Part shown: piece after piece, positions 25,584-33,794 of the stretch
How the letters are laid out: each line of letters opens with the position of its first letter
Numbering within the stretch: the stretch's first letter is position 1
Assembly (NCBI RefSeq): GCF_013340305.1
Contig: NZ_BLVP01000001.1
Coordinates: forward strand, 558,001 to 622,000
DNA: 64,000 nt
Source of the DNA: Desulfovibrio psychrotolerans
GTDB lineage: Bacteria; Desulfobacterota; Desulfovibrionia; Desulfovibrionales; Desulfovibrionaceae
Reading direction: 5' to 3'
Program-made: the position numbers and the translations under genes
Notes under the pieces: model-generated
Databases searched by the model: none
Told to the model about the DNA's origin: nothing
The model's input: only the letters and a program-made list of their open reading frames with translations

Positions 25584-26684
25584 ATGTCTTCCATATCCAA
25601 ACGTAACCTCATCATCCTTGCAGCACTGTTTCTGGCTGTTCTGCTCTTTGTGACAACCTGCAGCGACAGCGGAAACAAGGTGCAGACCAAGGACAAGCGC
25701 ACCCCGGAACTTTCGCTCAAGCTGCTCAAGGAAGGCAATGAACGCTTTGCCAAAGGCGATGCGGAGCACCCCCGCACAGATGCCAAACGCCTTGAACAGG
25801 CAGGCAAGGAAAGTCAGGGCGACCACGCCTTTGCCACCGTGCTTTCCTGTTCTGACTCCCGCGTACCTGTAGAACGCATTTTTGATGCAGGGGTCATGGA
25901 TATCTTTGTGGTCCGCGTGGCGGGCAACGTGGTGCAGGGCAACGAGGCAGGCTCCATAGAATACGGACTTTCCCACGTAAACACCCCGCTGCTGGTGGTT
26001 CTCGGCCATACGCAGTGCGGTGCCGTGACCGCCGTGACCGAAGCCGTGGAAGGACACGGGCACGAGCTGGAGCGCAACATCCCCGGCCTTGTTGCCTCCA
26101 TCGTCCCCGCTGTGGAGCGTACCAAAAAGCACACCGGCCTTTCAGGCAAAGCGCTGGTGCCGCAGGCTACGGAACAGAACGTATGGCAGTCCATCACCGA
26201 TCTGTTCATGCGCAGCCCCAGCACCCGCGAACTGGTCAGGAGCGGCAAGGTTAAGGTTGTGGGTGCCATGTACGAGGTGGAAACCGGTCGCGTGCAGTGG
26301 CTTAAGGAAGACAGGCCCCTCGCCATCCTCAAGGAAGTTGAGGAAAACCCCGCACGCGCCATAGAAGCCATGGCAGGACACTCTGATGAAGACCACGCCG
26401 CCCACGGCCATGCGCAGGAAGCGGGACACAAGCACGATATGACCGAAGGTAAGGCAGAAGGCGATCATGCGGCAGATGCCGCAGCCCCCGCTGGAGAAGA
26501 AGCTGCCAAGGAAGAAGCCGCTACGGCAGCGGGCCATGAGGCCGCAGAAGCCCCGCTTACCGTGGAACAGTTGCAGGAGCTTGCAGCCAAGGCTGCAGAG
26601 GCCGCCAAGGTCGCAGCAGATGCAGCGGAAACCGCCACACGTGCAGCAGAAGAAGCTGCCCGCGCAACCGGTGCCGCGCAGTAG
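25584..26684 (+). CDS. Exported beta-carbonic anhydrase with a His- and Ala-rich tail
   Basis: 366 residues, strong GAGGAG site. Hydrophobic signal at 9-24 ending in TTC25: possible lipoprotein although Thr before Cys is unusual. The catalytic core has the zinc ligands C88 with the D90/R92 dyad (CSDSR) and H141, C144 (HTQC), so a functional beta-class enzyme interconverting CO2 and bicarbonate is expected in the periplasm. From about residue 264 there is an extra tail of 100 residues: first His-rich (HSDEDHAAHGHAQEAGHKHD), which could bind zinc, then an Ala/Glu-rich segment that should form a long helix or coiled coil. That tail is not part of the family core. Confidence 0.93.
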   Translation: MSSISKRNLIILAALFLAVLLFVTTCSDSGNKVQTKDKRTPELSLKLLKEGNERFAKGDAEHPRTDAKRLEQAGKESQGDHAFATVLSCSDSRVPVERIFDAGVMDIFVVRVAGNVVQGNEAGSIEYGLSHVNTPLLVVLGHTQCGAVTAVTEAVEGHGHELERNIPGLVASIVPAVERTKKHTGLSGKALVPQATEQNVWQSITDLFMRSPSTRELVRSGKVKVVGAMYEVETGRVQWLKEDRPLAILKEVEENPARAIEAMAGHSDEDHAAHGHAQEAGHKHDMTEGKAEGDHAADAAAPAGEEAAKEEAATAAGHEAAEAPLTVEQLQELAAKAAEAAKVAADAAETATRAAEEAARATGAAQ

Positions 26685-26709
26685 CCATTTCCCCGGATTT
26701 GTCATACAG

Positions 26710-26739
26710 GGGCCGTCTCCAATGCGGGGCGGCCCTTTT
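26710..26739 (+). terminator. Terminator after the carbonic anhydrase gene
   Basis: GGGCCG (26710-26715) and CGGCCC (26730-26735) followed by TTTT. Confidence 0.65.
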
Positions 26740-26777
26740 CCGTTCCGGGATACGTGCCTGCGGGCACGCTTGCGGCA

Positions 26778-26817
26778 CGGGCTTGTACTGGCTTGTGCGG
26801 GCTTGCACGGGCTTGCA
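26778..26817. repeat. Tandem repeat, four 10-bp units
   Basis: CGGGCTTGTA, CTGGCTTGTG, CGGGCTTGCA, CGGGCTTGCA. A degenerate partial copy precedes it. Confidence 0.9.
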
Positions 26818-27005
26818 CAGAAACGCCATCCCCGTTAGGGTGCGCTGGCGCACGGGGCACCATGCCTTCACGTTTCCGCAGGCATGTCCCCCGGCAGGGT
26901 AATCTGCCACGCTGTTAAAAAAGTCATCCTCCCGCAACCGCATCCCCGGCTGTCCCGCAACACATTGCAGCCATGCCGGGAGCTGTTCATAAAAAGGTTT
27001 AGTCC

Positions 27006-27377
27006 ATGACATTCACGGAATTCAGACTGCTTATCGGAAGCGACTGGGGGCTTATGCTCCTCTCGTGCATCCTGCTGTATATGTTCATCCTGCGCCTGCG
27101 CCGTGTGGGCGGAATTTTGGGGCTTACGGGCACCATCGCCACCTCTGTGCTCATTCTCATGCTGTGCTGGATGCAGTGGAACAAATATACCGTAGGGCAG
27201 GAAATATTGCGCATAGCGGAAGCGGAAGGAACGGGCTACCAGCTCATGACAGCCGAAAAAAAGCCGCTGGTCGCGCCGCGCGTGCTCAACGTATCCGGTG
27301 CGCGGTACATAATAGACATGGCGGAACAGCACCAGCAGCGGCATCTGCCGTGGACACTCATCGCCCTGCCCAAATAA
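27006..27377 (+). CDS. Small membrane protein, 123 aa
   Basis: AAGG lies 8 nt before the ATG. Two hydrophobic helices (about 15-29 and 38-57, ILGLTGTIATSVLILMLCW) and a soluble C-terminal half of 65 residues containing EILRIAEAEGTGYQLMTAEKKPLV. No recognised family. Its convergent neighbour on the minus strand is a lipoprotein candidate, so it is probably monocistronic. Confidence 0.65.
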   Translation: MTFTEFRLLIGSDWGLMLLSCILLYMFILRLRRVGGILGLTGTIATSVLILMLCWMQWNKYTVGQEILRIAEAEGTGYQLMTAEKKPLVAPRVLNVSGARYIIDMAEQHQQRHLPWTLIALPK

Positions 27378-27481
27378 AAAAAGCGCGCCCGCCATTGCTG
27401 CGGACCGCCTTTCACGTCCCCGTCATGCCCCAGTATGTCTGAGAGAATGCCCCCATACAGGGCAACATGCCTGTGCAGTCG

Positions 27482-27976
27482 TCAGCGGCAGACCGTAGGG
27501 TCCACGATAATGACCATATAGTCATTCACTACGCCGCCGCTGGCGGCATTGGCGTAGGCGGTCACCTGCGTCCGCCCGGCCTCCATGGGCTGAAAATCAA
27601 GCCATGCATCCACCCGGAACCGGCGGGCGTTTTCCCACTTCCCCCACACCATCTGGCGGGGTTCACCGGGTTTTCCCGGCTTCATCCAGTGTCCGTTGCC
27701 GCACCGGGCATGGTAGAGCACAAGGTTGTTTTCAATTTCATCTATGGAGAGCAGCACCACATTCTGCATACTGCTGTAGCGTTGCGCCCGCACCTCTTCA
27801 ATGGGCGCTGTTATGCACGCCGTCAGAACAGGCACCAGCAAAAGCATGATCAGGCACCCTGCCCCGGCAATGCGGGAATACCCGCCGGATGATGCCGGAA
27901 GCACGGGGGGCACAACAATCCTGCCTGTCCCCCTGATTTCGCAACCTCGCCCCTCCACGGTATTCATGGTATTCAT
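27482..27976 (-). CDS. Putative lipoprotein of unknown function
   Basis: The frame continues to 28114, but the N-terminal part is implausible. A signal-peptide-like stretch CLIMLLLVPVLTAC with the lipobox LTAC is encoded near 27840; the start lies upstream of it, here set at the ATG at 27976 (164 residues) in a 9-bp repeat that produces MNTMNT. No clear ribosome binding site, so the start is uncertain. The mature part (about 105 residues) has no family I recognise: NVVLLSIDEIENNLVLYHARC, FRVDAWLDFQPMEAGRTQVTAYA. Probably outer-membrane or periplasmic. Confidence 0.6.
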   Translation of the reverse strand: MNTMNTVEGRGCEIRGTGRIVVPPVLPASSGGYSRIAGAGCLIMLLLVPVLTACITAPIEEVRAQRYSSMQNVVLLSIDEIENNLVLYHARCGNGHWMKPGKPGEPRQMVWGKWENARRFRVDAWLDFQPMEAGRTQVTAYANAASGGVVNDYMVIIVDPTVCR

Positions 27977-27994
27977 GATGCTGATGGTACAACA
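27959..27994. repeat. Tandem repeat, 9-bp units at the lipoprotein start
   Basis: GGTATTCAT twice, then GATGCTGAT and GGTACAACA in the same register. The candidate start codons lie in the repeat. Confidence 0.6.
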
Positions 27995-28040
27995 GGATTG
28001 CGCATAAAGCCATAGCGCACAGCATGAACGACGCGCACCA

Positions 28041-28550
28041 TCATTCACCAGAATCCGGCACGGAACGGCAAGGCGGCACCGCGCACTGGGCATGTCCGCG
28101 CACCGCTTCGTCATCGACTATTCGCTGGCAGCACAGATTGCCTATCATCCTGTCCAGCAAAGCCAGCGTGGCTGCCCGCTCCTCTTCAGAAAATCCCTGC
28201 GCCAGCTCCTCCGTAAGCCTGTGCAGCGGAGCAAAAAATTCCTCTCGCCTGCTCCGCATGGACTCCGCAAGATAAACCAGTTTCTGCCGCCTGTTCGCCG
28301 GGTTCTGTCTGCGCAGCACAAGCCCCGCCTCCTCCAGCCGGGCAAGAGTGCGCGCTGTTACCCCTTTGTCTATGTGCAGCCGCGCGGCCAGCATTTCCTG
28401 CGTCTGCCCCTCTTCGTGGAACAACTCCGCAAGAAAAGGCACCTGCCCCTGCTCTATGCCCAGCGGAGCCAGATTACGGCGGATATGCTGCGCCGCAAGC
28501 CTGTGCAACTGTCCTATCCTGTAACCGAACGAAACCCTTCGTTCATGCAT
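28041..28550 (-). CDS. MarR family transcriptional regulator
   Basis: 169 residues, AGGAGG 4-5 nt before the ATG. Winged helix with TQEMLAARLHIDKGVTARTLARLEEAGLVLRRQNPANRRQKLVYL, the DNA-binding motif of MarR/SlyA proteins. The C-terminal about 20 residues after the last helix are Cys-containing and not part of the family. It is divergent from the nitroreductase gene with a 300-bp gap, the usual arrangement when such a regulator controls its neighbour. Confidence 0.9.
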   Translation of the reverse strand: MHERRVSFGYRIGQLHRLAAQHIRRNLAPLGIEQGQVPFLAELFHEEGQTQEMLAARLHIDKGVTARTLARLEEAGLVLRRQNPANRRQKLVYLAESMRSRREEFFAPLHRLTEELAQGFSEEERAATLALLDRMIGNLCCQRIVDDEAVRGHAQCAVPPCRSVPDSGE

Positions 28551-28856
28551 GAAACCTCCTGCCGCCCTGCCGTTTCCGTGGCCGGGTGCTCAGCACCTAT
28601 CCCGCCCCATGCCATGCGTCAACCCAGCGGCGAAGAAACGAAATCCGTTGTTATTCTTCCGGCATCGGGTGTATCCTTCAGATCACTATTCCTCCCCGAA
28701 TCCGGAAACAGGCCATTCGGGAAGAACGATACACGGAGCCACAACGGTTTAACAACGTCACATTCCCCCGTGCAAAAGCTGAACGTCCCTCAGCGCCGCA
28801 GCGGGGTATTCCTGCGTACACGTTGTCACAGCACCCCAAACCACGGAGAAACGACC
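28551..28856. other. Intergenic region between divergent MarR and nitroreductase genes
   Basis: 306 bases. The upstream extension of the nitroreductase frame here is open but unconserved. Should hold both promoters and a MarR operator; I cannot point to a convincing palindrome. Confidence 0.5.
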
Positions 28857-29507
28857 ATGAATTTCTCAGACATCCTTGCACGGCGGCGCGCCGTCAACTT
28901 TTTCGATACGGAACGCGATGTCCCGCCCGCTCTGCTGGAGCAGATGGTGCACATGGCGGCCAATGCCCCTTCAGGTTTCAACCTGCAACCATGGAACCTG
29001 ATTGTCCTGCGCGGGCAGGAAGAGAAAATGCGGCTCCGCAAAGTCGCCATGAACCAGCCCAAAGTAAGCGAGGCACCCGTGGTGTTCATTGTTCTGGCGG
29101 ATACCAAGGGCTGGGAAAAGGGCCACCCCACTCTGGAGCGCAACTTCTCAGAAATGCTCGCCGCAGGCTCCATGAAGGAGGAGCAGCGGGAGTGGTTCTA
29201 CGGTGCCTGCCGTAAACTCTACGGCACAAGCCGTGATACGGAACTGGCCTTCGGTGTGAAAAACACCGCCTTCTTCGCCATGTCCCTCATGTACGCCGCA
29301 AGCAGTCTCGGTCTGGACACCCATCCCATGGACGGCTTCAACCATGAAGGCGTCATGCGCGAATTCGGCATCCCTGCGGAGAGATACTGGATACCGCTGC
29401 TCATGGCCGTGGGCTATTTCCGTCCGGGAGAAACCCGCCCCGAACCCAAATGGCGCAAGGCATACGAAGATATCGTGGTGCGTTTCGACACGCCGTCACA
29501 GGGCTGA
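28857..29507 (+). CDS. Nitroreductase family FMN oxidoreductase
   Basis: 216 residues from the ATG at 28857 (GGAG 8 nt upstream). N-terminal DILARRRAVNFFDTERDVPPALLEQMVHMAANAPSGFNLQPW carries the FMN phosphate-binding Arg residues and the N.QPW motif; C-terminal GYFRPGET. Reduces nitro compounds, quinones or related substrates with NAD(P)H. Probably regulated by the divergent MarR protein. Confidence 0.93.
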   Translation: MNFSDILARRRAVNFFDTERDVPPALLEQMVHMAANAPSGFNLQPWNLIVLRGQEEKMRLRKVAMNQPKVSEAPVVFIVLADTKGWEKGHPTLERNFSEMLAAGSMKEEQREWFYGACRKLYGTSRDTELAFGVKNTAFFAMSLMYAASSLGLDTHPMDGFNHEGVMREFGIPAERYWIPLLMAVGYFRPGETRPEPKWRKAYEDIVVRFDTPSQG

Positions 29508-29520
29508 CCGCCGCACAAAA

Positions 29521-29582
29521 ACGCGCCCCTGTTACAGCAGTTTCCGCAGTTGCAGCAGTTACCGCATGGCACAGGGGCGCGT
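29521..29582. terminator. Bidirectional terminator with a repeat-filled loop
   Basis: Perfect 12-bp arms ACGCGCCCCTGT (29521-29532) and ACAGGGGCGCGT (29571-29582), flanked by AAAA on the left and TTCT on the right, between convergent nitroreductase and metF. The 38-nt loop is far longer than usual and consists of 9-bp repeats. Confidence 0.75.
29533..29568. repeat. Tandem repeat, four 9-bp units inside a terminator loop
   Basis: TACAGCAGT, TTCCGCAGT, TGCAGCAGT, TACCGCATG in exact register, filling the loop between the two terminator arms. Confidence 0.85.
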
Positions 29583-29671
29583 TCTCACAAACAGCAAGCG
29601 CACAATCAAAGACAATGCCCATACAATAACGCCCGGCATCAGCCAGCCGTGCGCCTTCCGGAACAGACCTG

Positions 29672-30544
29672 CTACAGGCCCGCGCGCTCCGCAATCTCAA
29701 GGCACATGTCGGCCTTGTTCAGCGTGTACAGATGAATGCCGGGGGCACCGCCGTCCACAAGACGTCGAATCTGCTGTACCGCAAATTCCAGCCCCGCTTC
29801 CTTCACGGCTTCATCGCCGCCCTTTTCGTTGGCTTCTTCCAGCGCAAGATACAGCTTGCCGGGAATATTTGCCCCGCACAGCGTAAGAATGCGGCGTATG
29901 GAGCCAAGGCTCTGAATGGGCAGAATGCCGGGCAGCACGGGCTTGTTCACACCTGCGGCACGCAGCTGGGCCACAAAATTAAAATACTCCCGCACGTCAA
30001 AGAACAGCTGGGTAACCACAAAATCACTGCCTGCATCCAGCTTGACCTTGGTGTACGCCAGATCATCGCTGAACGTGAGCGACTCAGGATGCGCAGCGGG
30101 ATACCCGGCCACGCTTATGCCAAAATCCGGGCAGCAGTCGCGCACAAAGGTCACCAGGTCGGACGCGTAGCGAAACGCCTGCGTATTCCAGTCAATCTCC
30201 ACCCCACGGGGGGCATCCCCGCGCAGCGCAAGCACGTTGTGCACCCCGGCGGCACGGAGCTTGTCCAGAAAATCCGTGATCTTCTCCCCGTCCGCGCCCA
30301 CGCAGGTAAGGTGCGCCATGGGTTCTATGCCTATGGCGTTCTTAATATGCGCCGTAATCTCCAGCGTATTGTCCTGCGTGGAGCCTCCCGCACCATACGT
30401 TACGGAGGCAAACAGCGGATCAAGAGCCTTCAGCCTTTCCACGGTCCGGAAAAAGCCCGGCCAGTTTTCGCGTTCCTTGGGCGGAAAAAATTCCAGAGAA
30501 TAAAAAGGGCTGGTACGGGCAGCCATAAGGTCGATTATCTTCAA
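29672..30544 (-). CDS. metF: Methylenetetrahydrofolate reductase
   Basis: 290 residues; the start is TTG at 30544, with AAGGAG 6 nt upstream in a GGAGGCTCC palindrome. The (beta/alpha)8 barrel of MetF is recognised by FYSLEFFPPKE (catalytic Glu), VTYGAGGST, HLTCVGAD, LALRGDAP and GSDFVVTQLFFD. It reduces 5,10-methylene-THF to 5-methyl-THF with FAD, supplying methionine synthesis; in sulfate reducers it also belongs to the Wood-Ljungdahl methyl branch. A perfect operator-like repeat and two hairpins precede it, see separate entries. Confidence 0.96.
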   Translation of the reverse strand: MKIIDLMAARTSPFYSLEFFPPKERENWPGFFRTVERLKALDPLFASVTYGAGGSTQDNTLEITAHIKNAIGIEPMAHLTCVGADGEKITDFLDKLRAAGVHNVLALRGDAPRGVEIDWNTQAFRYASDLVTFVRDCCPDFGISVAGYPAAHPESLTFSDDLAYTKVKLDAGSDFVVTQLFFDVREYFNFVAQLRAAGVNKPVLPGILPIQSLGSIRRILTLCGANIPGKLYLALEEANEKGGDEAVKEAGLEFAVQQIRRLVDGGAPGIHLYTLNKADMCLEIAERAGL

Positions 30545-30584
30545 GGGAGGCTCCTTGTCTGTTTGCTATCTGTCATCCCGTTTC

Positions 30585-30622
30585 GCCGCCCTGCGGGCGG
30601 CTGGCGTCTGCAAAAGACGCCA
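30585..30622 (-). promoter_or_regulatory. Two stable hairpins in the metF leader
   Basis: GCCGCCC-TGC-GGGCGGC (30585-30601) and TGGCGTCT-GCAAA-AGACGCCA (30602-30622), both perfect and directly adjacent, between the operator-like repeat and the TTG start. They may be attenuating or stabilising elements; no known SAM riboswitch class is recognised. Confidence 0.5.
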
Positions 30623-30635
30623 CGGATGCTCTATA

Positions 30636-30653
30636 TATCAAGAAAACTTGATA
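30636..30653. promoter_or_regulatory. Operator-like palindrome upstream of metF (SahR-type candidate)
   Basis: TATCAAG-AAAA-CTTGATA: perfect 7-bp arms. From memory, the ArsR-type SahR regulator of methionine-cycle genes in Desulfovibrio binds an ATCAAG/CTTGAT inverted repeat, and metF is a reported type of target. The match to the remembered core is good; the assignment is inference. Confidence 0.55.
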
Positions 30654-30789
30654 CGTCAATATCCGGTTACATTGATTTTTGCAAGGGATTTTCCCCCCTG
30701 CTGGACTTTAGCCCCCCGGAGATGTACCTCCTCAGGGAGATAACGGCGTCAACGCGGCCTTGCATCCGCATGCGCGGCGTAGGTACCGC

Positions 30790-31068
30790 ATGGTACGGTT
30801 CATACACTACAGCATCGAGAATGACATGTTTTTCTGGCAAATACTGCTTCTGGTGGTTGTCGCCTGCATCGCGGCTACAGCCCTTTCCCGTCCGTATAAT
30901 GACAAACTGGCCCTGCGGCTTCGCAAACTCATGATATGGGTGGTTCCCTACGTGTTCATCACCGTGGGGCTGTGCGCCCTGCTCCTGCAGTCCGGCATGG
31001 TGGCCATGGTGTTTCTGTTCTCTGCGGCTGCGTGTTTCTTTCTCTTTCTCAAACGGGACATCGGCTGA
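30790..31068 (+). CDS. Small membrane protein, 92 aa
   Basis: Start chosen at the ATG 30790 (AGG 6 nt upstream); ATG 30826 is an alternative. Three hydrophobic segments: FFWQILLLVVVACIAATAL, LMIWVVPYVFITVGLCALLL and VAMVFLFSAAACFFLFL, ending in a short basic tail. No family recognised. Divergent from metF, upstream of the NAGPA-type gene in the same direction. Confidence 0.65.
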   Translation: MVRFIHYSIENDMFFWQILLLVVVACIAATALSRPYNDKLALRLRKLMIWVVPYVFITVGLCALLLQSGMVAMVFLFSAAACFFLFLKRDIG

Positions 31069-31179
31069 AAGATGCCCGGTACGAACAGGCATGGCAAACG
31101 CGCGTAATGGCCGTGTAACCAACCCTCCAACCCTTCCGGCGCAACAGCGGGACGGACTATCCCAAGCGTACTGCATACC

Positions 31180-32247
31180 ATGAAAAGCCTTCTGCGCACC
31201 ATATCCGCAAGCCTGCTTGCAGCTGGCATGCTCTGCATGCTGCTCCTGCCGCCTGCGGAAAAGGCTCATGCAGCGGGGCTCTGGCAGAGCTTGGATGACG
31301 GGCTGGACATAGCAACCTTCGCCATTTTCACTCCCCCGTCCGCCAATGCCTCCATGGTCATTGCAGACACCCCCGCCGGCAGGCCCTACGAACACACTGC
31401 CGGCCAAACGCCCGACACAACGTCCGACACAACTTCACCCCGCTCCTCCGCCCATACCCCCTCTCAGATCACGGGGCTGGACAACCCGCTGGTCATACTG
31501 CGCATCGACCCGCGCCACTACGAGTTTCTCCTGCTGTCGCACTCGGAGCAGGGGCATTCGCTCTCGCCTTTCCAGTGGGCTTCGCAGCATGGGCTTTCCG
31601 CCGTCATAAACGCCTCCATGTACCTGCCGGATGCAAAAACCAGCACCGGCTACATGCGCAACGGCGACCATGTGAACAACGACTTCATCCACAAACGCTT
31701 CGGATCCTTCTTTGTCGCCTCGCCGTTTCCGGACGGCCGGGTTTTCTTTCGCGAAAAGGAGCAGCCTGCCGACGAGGACACCGGAGAATCTTCTCCGCTT
31801 CCTGAAGGTCAGACCGGATCTTTCGAAGGCGAAATGCCTTCCGCCACCCTGCTGGACAGGCAGACGGACGACTGGAACCCCCTGATAGACCGCTATGCCG
31901 TTGTGGTGCAGAACTTCCGCATGTTCAACGCCGCGCGGATGCCCTTATGGCCGGAGGACGGCAACGCCTTTTCCATAGCCGCCGTGGCTTTGGACGCGCA
32001 GGGAAACCTGCTGTTCATCCACTGCCGCACCCCGCTCAGCGTATACAACCTTACCCGCATGCTTCTGGACCTGCCGTTGCGTATCCAAAAGGCCATGTAT
32101 GTGGAAGGCGGCCCGCAGGCAAGCCTGCATATTCAGGCGGGTAACATCCGCCGCACATGGACAGGCAGATACGCCAGCGACTTCTGGGGCGGCGTGCAGA
32201 CAGAACGGCCGCTGCCCAACGTCATAGGCGCGCGCAAGCGGAAATAA
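31180..32247 (+). CDS. Exported phosphodiester glycosidase (NAGPA-domain) protein
   Basis: 355 residues. Signal peptide with AHA cleavage near residue 31. The core from about residue 105 matches the NAGPA/DUF2233 fold: LVILRIDPRHYEFLLLS, AVINASMYLPD, TGYMRNGDHVN, FGSFFVA, YAVVVQNFRM, and the C-terminal AMYVEGGPQASLHI. Such proteins hydrolyse phosphodiester-linked sugars or act on cell-wall/exopolysaccharide. Linkers at about 66-100 and 190-215 are low-complexity and Thr/Ser/Glu-rich; the first is partly encoded by a 12-bp repeat (31409-31432). Confidence 0.85.
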   Translation: MKSLLRTISASLLAAGMLCMLLLPPAEKAHAAGLWQSLDDGLDIATFAIFTPPSANASMVIADTPAGRPYEHTAGQTPDTTSDTTSPRSSAHTPSQITGLDNPLVILRIDPRHYEFLLLSHSEQGHSLSPFQWASQHGLSAVINASMYLPDAKTSTGYMRNGDHVNNDFIHKRFGSFFVASPFPDGRVFFREKEQPADEDTGESSPLPEGQTGSFEGEMPSATLLDRQTDDWNPLIDRYAVVVQNFRMFNAARMPLWPEDGNAFSIAAVALDAQGNLLFIHCRTPLSVYNLTRMLLDLPLRIQKAMYVEGGPQASLHIQAGNIRRTWTGRYASDFWGGVQTERPLPNVIGARKRK

Positions 32248-32409
32248 GGCCCGGCGGAAACGCCGCACACAGCACCGCCTGCCCGTGCGGGCCCATTCCC
32301 GCACCCGGCGCAGCGCATGTACGCCCCCCGTAAGGGCAATCTCCCCGGTTGCCATGCCGCAAGGGAATGGTTATCTCCCTCACATCAAAACCATACGCAA
32401 GGAGCTTCC

Positions 32410-32721
32410 ATGCCGTTATACGATTTTGAATGCCGCGTCTGCGGCGGACAGTTTGAAGAACTGGCACATCCCGACTCCACCGGCGGCGAAACCTGCCCCG
32501 CCTGCGGCAGCACGGATACGGAACGCCGCCTCAGCGCACACAGCCCCCTTCCCGGCAGCGGAACCAACAGGGTCCCCGGCAGCCTGCTGCGCGGCGGCGG
32601 AGCAAAGATGGAAAATGTTCCCATGCCCAAACTTAAAAAGCCCATTCCCAAACGCCCTGTCATCCGCCCCGGCGGATGCGGGTCTCCGGGCGGATGCGGC
32701 GGATGCAGCGGCGCCAAGTAA
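32410..32721 (+). CDS. FmdB-type zinc ribbon protein
   Basis: 103 residues from the ATG at 32410, AAGGAG 5 nt upstream. The zinc ribbon uses C8, C11, C29 and C32 (CRVC...CPAC) in the MPLYDFEC start that marks the FmdB/CxxC_CxxC_SSSS family. The tail is Lys/Pro-rich and ends in GGCGSPGGCGGCSG, a Gly/Cys segment that may bind metal. Regulatory role proposed for FmdB is not established. Terminator follows. Confidence 0.9.
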   Translation: MPLYDFECRVCGGQFEELAHPDSTGGETCPACGSTDTERRLSAHSPLPGSGTNRVPGSLLRGGGAKMENVPMPKLKKPIPKRPVIRPGGCGSPGGCGGCSGAK

Positions 32722-32737
32722 CGCGTTATGAAAATAA

Positions 32738-32765
32738 AAAAGGCCGGGACTGTTCCCGGCCTTTT
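32738..32765. terminator. Terminator after the FmdB-type gene
   Basis: AAAAGGCCGGGA (32738-32749), CTGT loop, TCCCGGCCTTTT (32754-32765): perfect 12-bp stem including A and T tracts, so bidirectional between convergent genes. Confidence 0.9.
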
Positions 32766-32845
32766 ATTGTATGCTATCGTGCTCCCACCACCCTCGGCTT
32801 TGCGTCGGTGGTCCGGCAAAGCGGCGAACAGTTCGGCATACCCCC

Positions 32846-33628
32846 CTACGCCAGATTGCAGCTTCCCTTCTCAAGGGAACGGAGCAGGCGCGATGCCTCG
32901 GTAAGGCCGGGGTTCAGTTCCAGCGCCTTATGCAGGTACTTGCAGGAGTTTTCGGCATCGCCCACCTCGCACAGGCAACGCGCCATGTTGAACATAAGGT
33001 GGTCGTCCGCACCGCACAACTGCTGTGCGCGGGCGTAAAACTTCAATGCCTGCGGATACATGCCGTTCTTGCGCAGCTGTATGCCAAAGGTGTTGAACAT
33101 ATGCTTGTGCTCTTCTTCAAAGGCGGCACGCATCTTCACCAGCTTCTGGAACACCTTGTCCGCCTTTTCCGTCTGCTGCCGCGCAAGATAAGCCAGCCCG
33201 AGCCCGAATGTGGCACGCACATGGTCCTCATCCAGCTTCAGGGCTGCCAGAAATTCCATTTCGGCACTGTACGGCTCACCGTTGGTCAGGTGCCGCTCAC
33301 CACGCGCCACCATCTTTGCAATCTCGCGCATGGCGGGAAAAACCTTCTCGTGATACATGCCCGGTTCCGGGTTGTACCGCTCCAGAATCTCCTCCAGCGT
33401 CAGATACTCCGCATCGCCTGTGGGCAGATGCTTGTCGTTGACAAGGCGCACGGAAAAACGCCCGTCATCCTCTTCCAGCGCGTAAAAATACTGCACGGAA
33501 ACCGTGGTGCGTTTTGTGGTGCCGTGCCCTATAACGGCTGCCTGCTCCAGGGAAAAAACCCCCCGCATGGGTTTTTCCGTAAACGCGCAGGCCATTGCAG
33601 AAACATCTGCCTTGCATGCCGAACTCAT
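32846..33628 (-). CDS. Tetratricopeptide repeat protein (1)
   Basis: 260 residues from the ATG at 33628 (GGGGGA upstream); an ATG at 33646 is also possible. N-terminal domain with MRGVFSLEQAAVIGHGTTKRTTVSVQYFY, then a helical region with at least three TPR-like repeats (YSAEMEFLAALKLDEDHVRATFGLGLAYL, QALKFYARAQQL, NSCKYLHKALELNPG). Paralogous to the gene just upstream, with the same layout. TPR proteins scaffold complexes; the partner is unknown. No signal peptide. Confidence 0.85.
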   Translation of the reverse strand: MSSACKADVSAMACAFTEKPMRGVFSLEQAAVIGHGTTKRTTVSVQYFYALEEDDGRFSVRLVNDKHLPTGDAEYLTLEEILERYNPEPGMYHEKVFPAMREIAKMVARGERHLTNGEPYSAEMEFLAALKLDEDHVRATFGLGLAYLARQQTEKADKVFQKLVKMRAAFEEEHKHMFNTFGIQLRKNGMYPQALKFYARAQQLCGADDHLMFNMARCLCEVGDAENSCKYLHKALELNPGLTEASRLLRSLEKGSCNLA

Positions 33629-33794
33629 GGTTCCCCCAGGAGTCATAAAAAGTCCCCATGTCCGGGAAAAAAAGAGTGCCTCACCGCAGGCCGCAGAAGC
33701 CCGGCCTGTTTTTCAAAGATGAACACATTCGCACCGCGTGGCAACTGAAAATTGTGTGTCATTCTCCCGGCCGCCCCCAAGCGCATGAAAAGGC

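Larger units (their letters stand above)
26685..27005. other. Intergenic region with terminator and repeat
   Basis: 321 bases: a terminator at 26710-26739, a 10-bp tandem repeat at 26778-26817 and about 190 bases in which I see no feature. Confidence 0.6.

Noticed and set aside
28092-28856. N-terminal extension of the nitroreductase
   Set aside because: The frame is open but unconserved and would overlap the MarR gene on the other strand; the ATG at 28857 has a fitting ribosome binding site.
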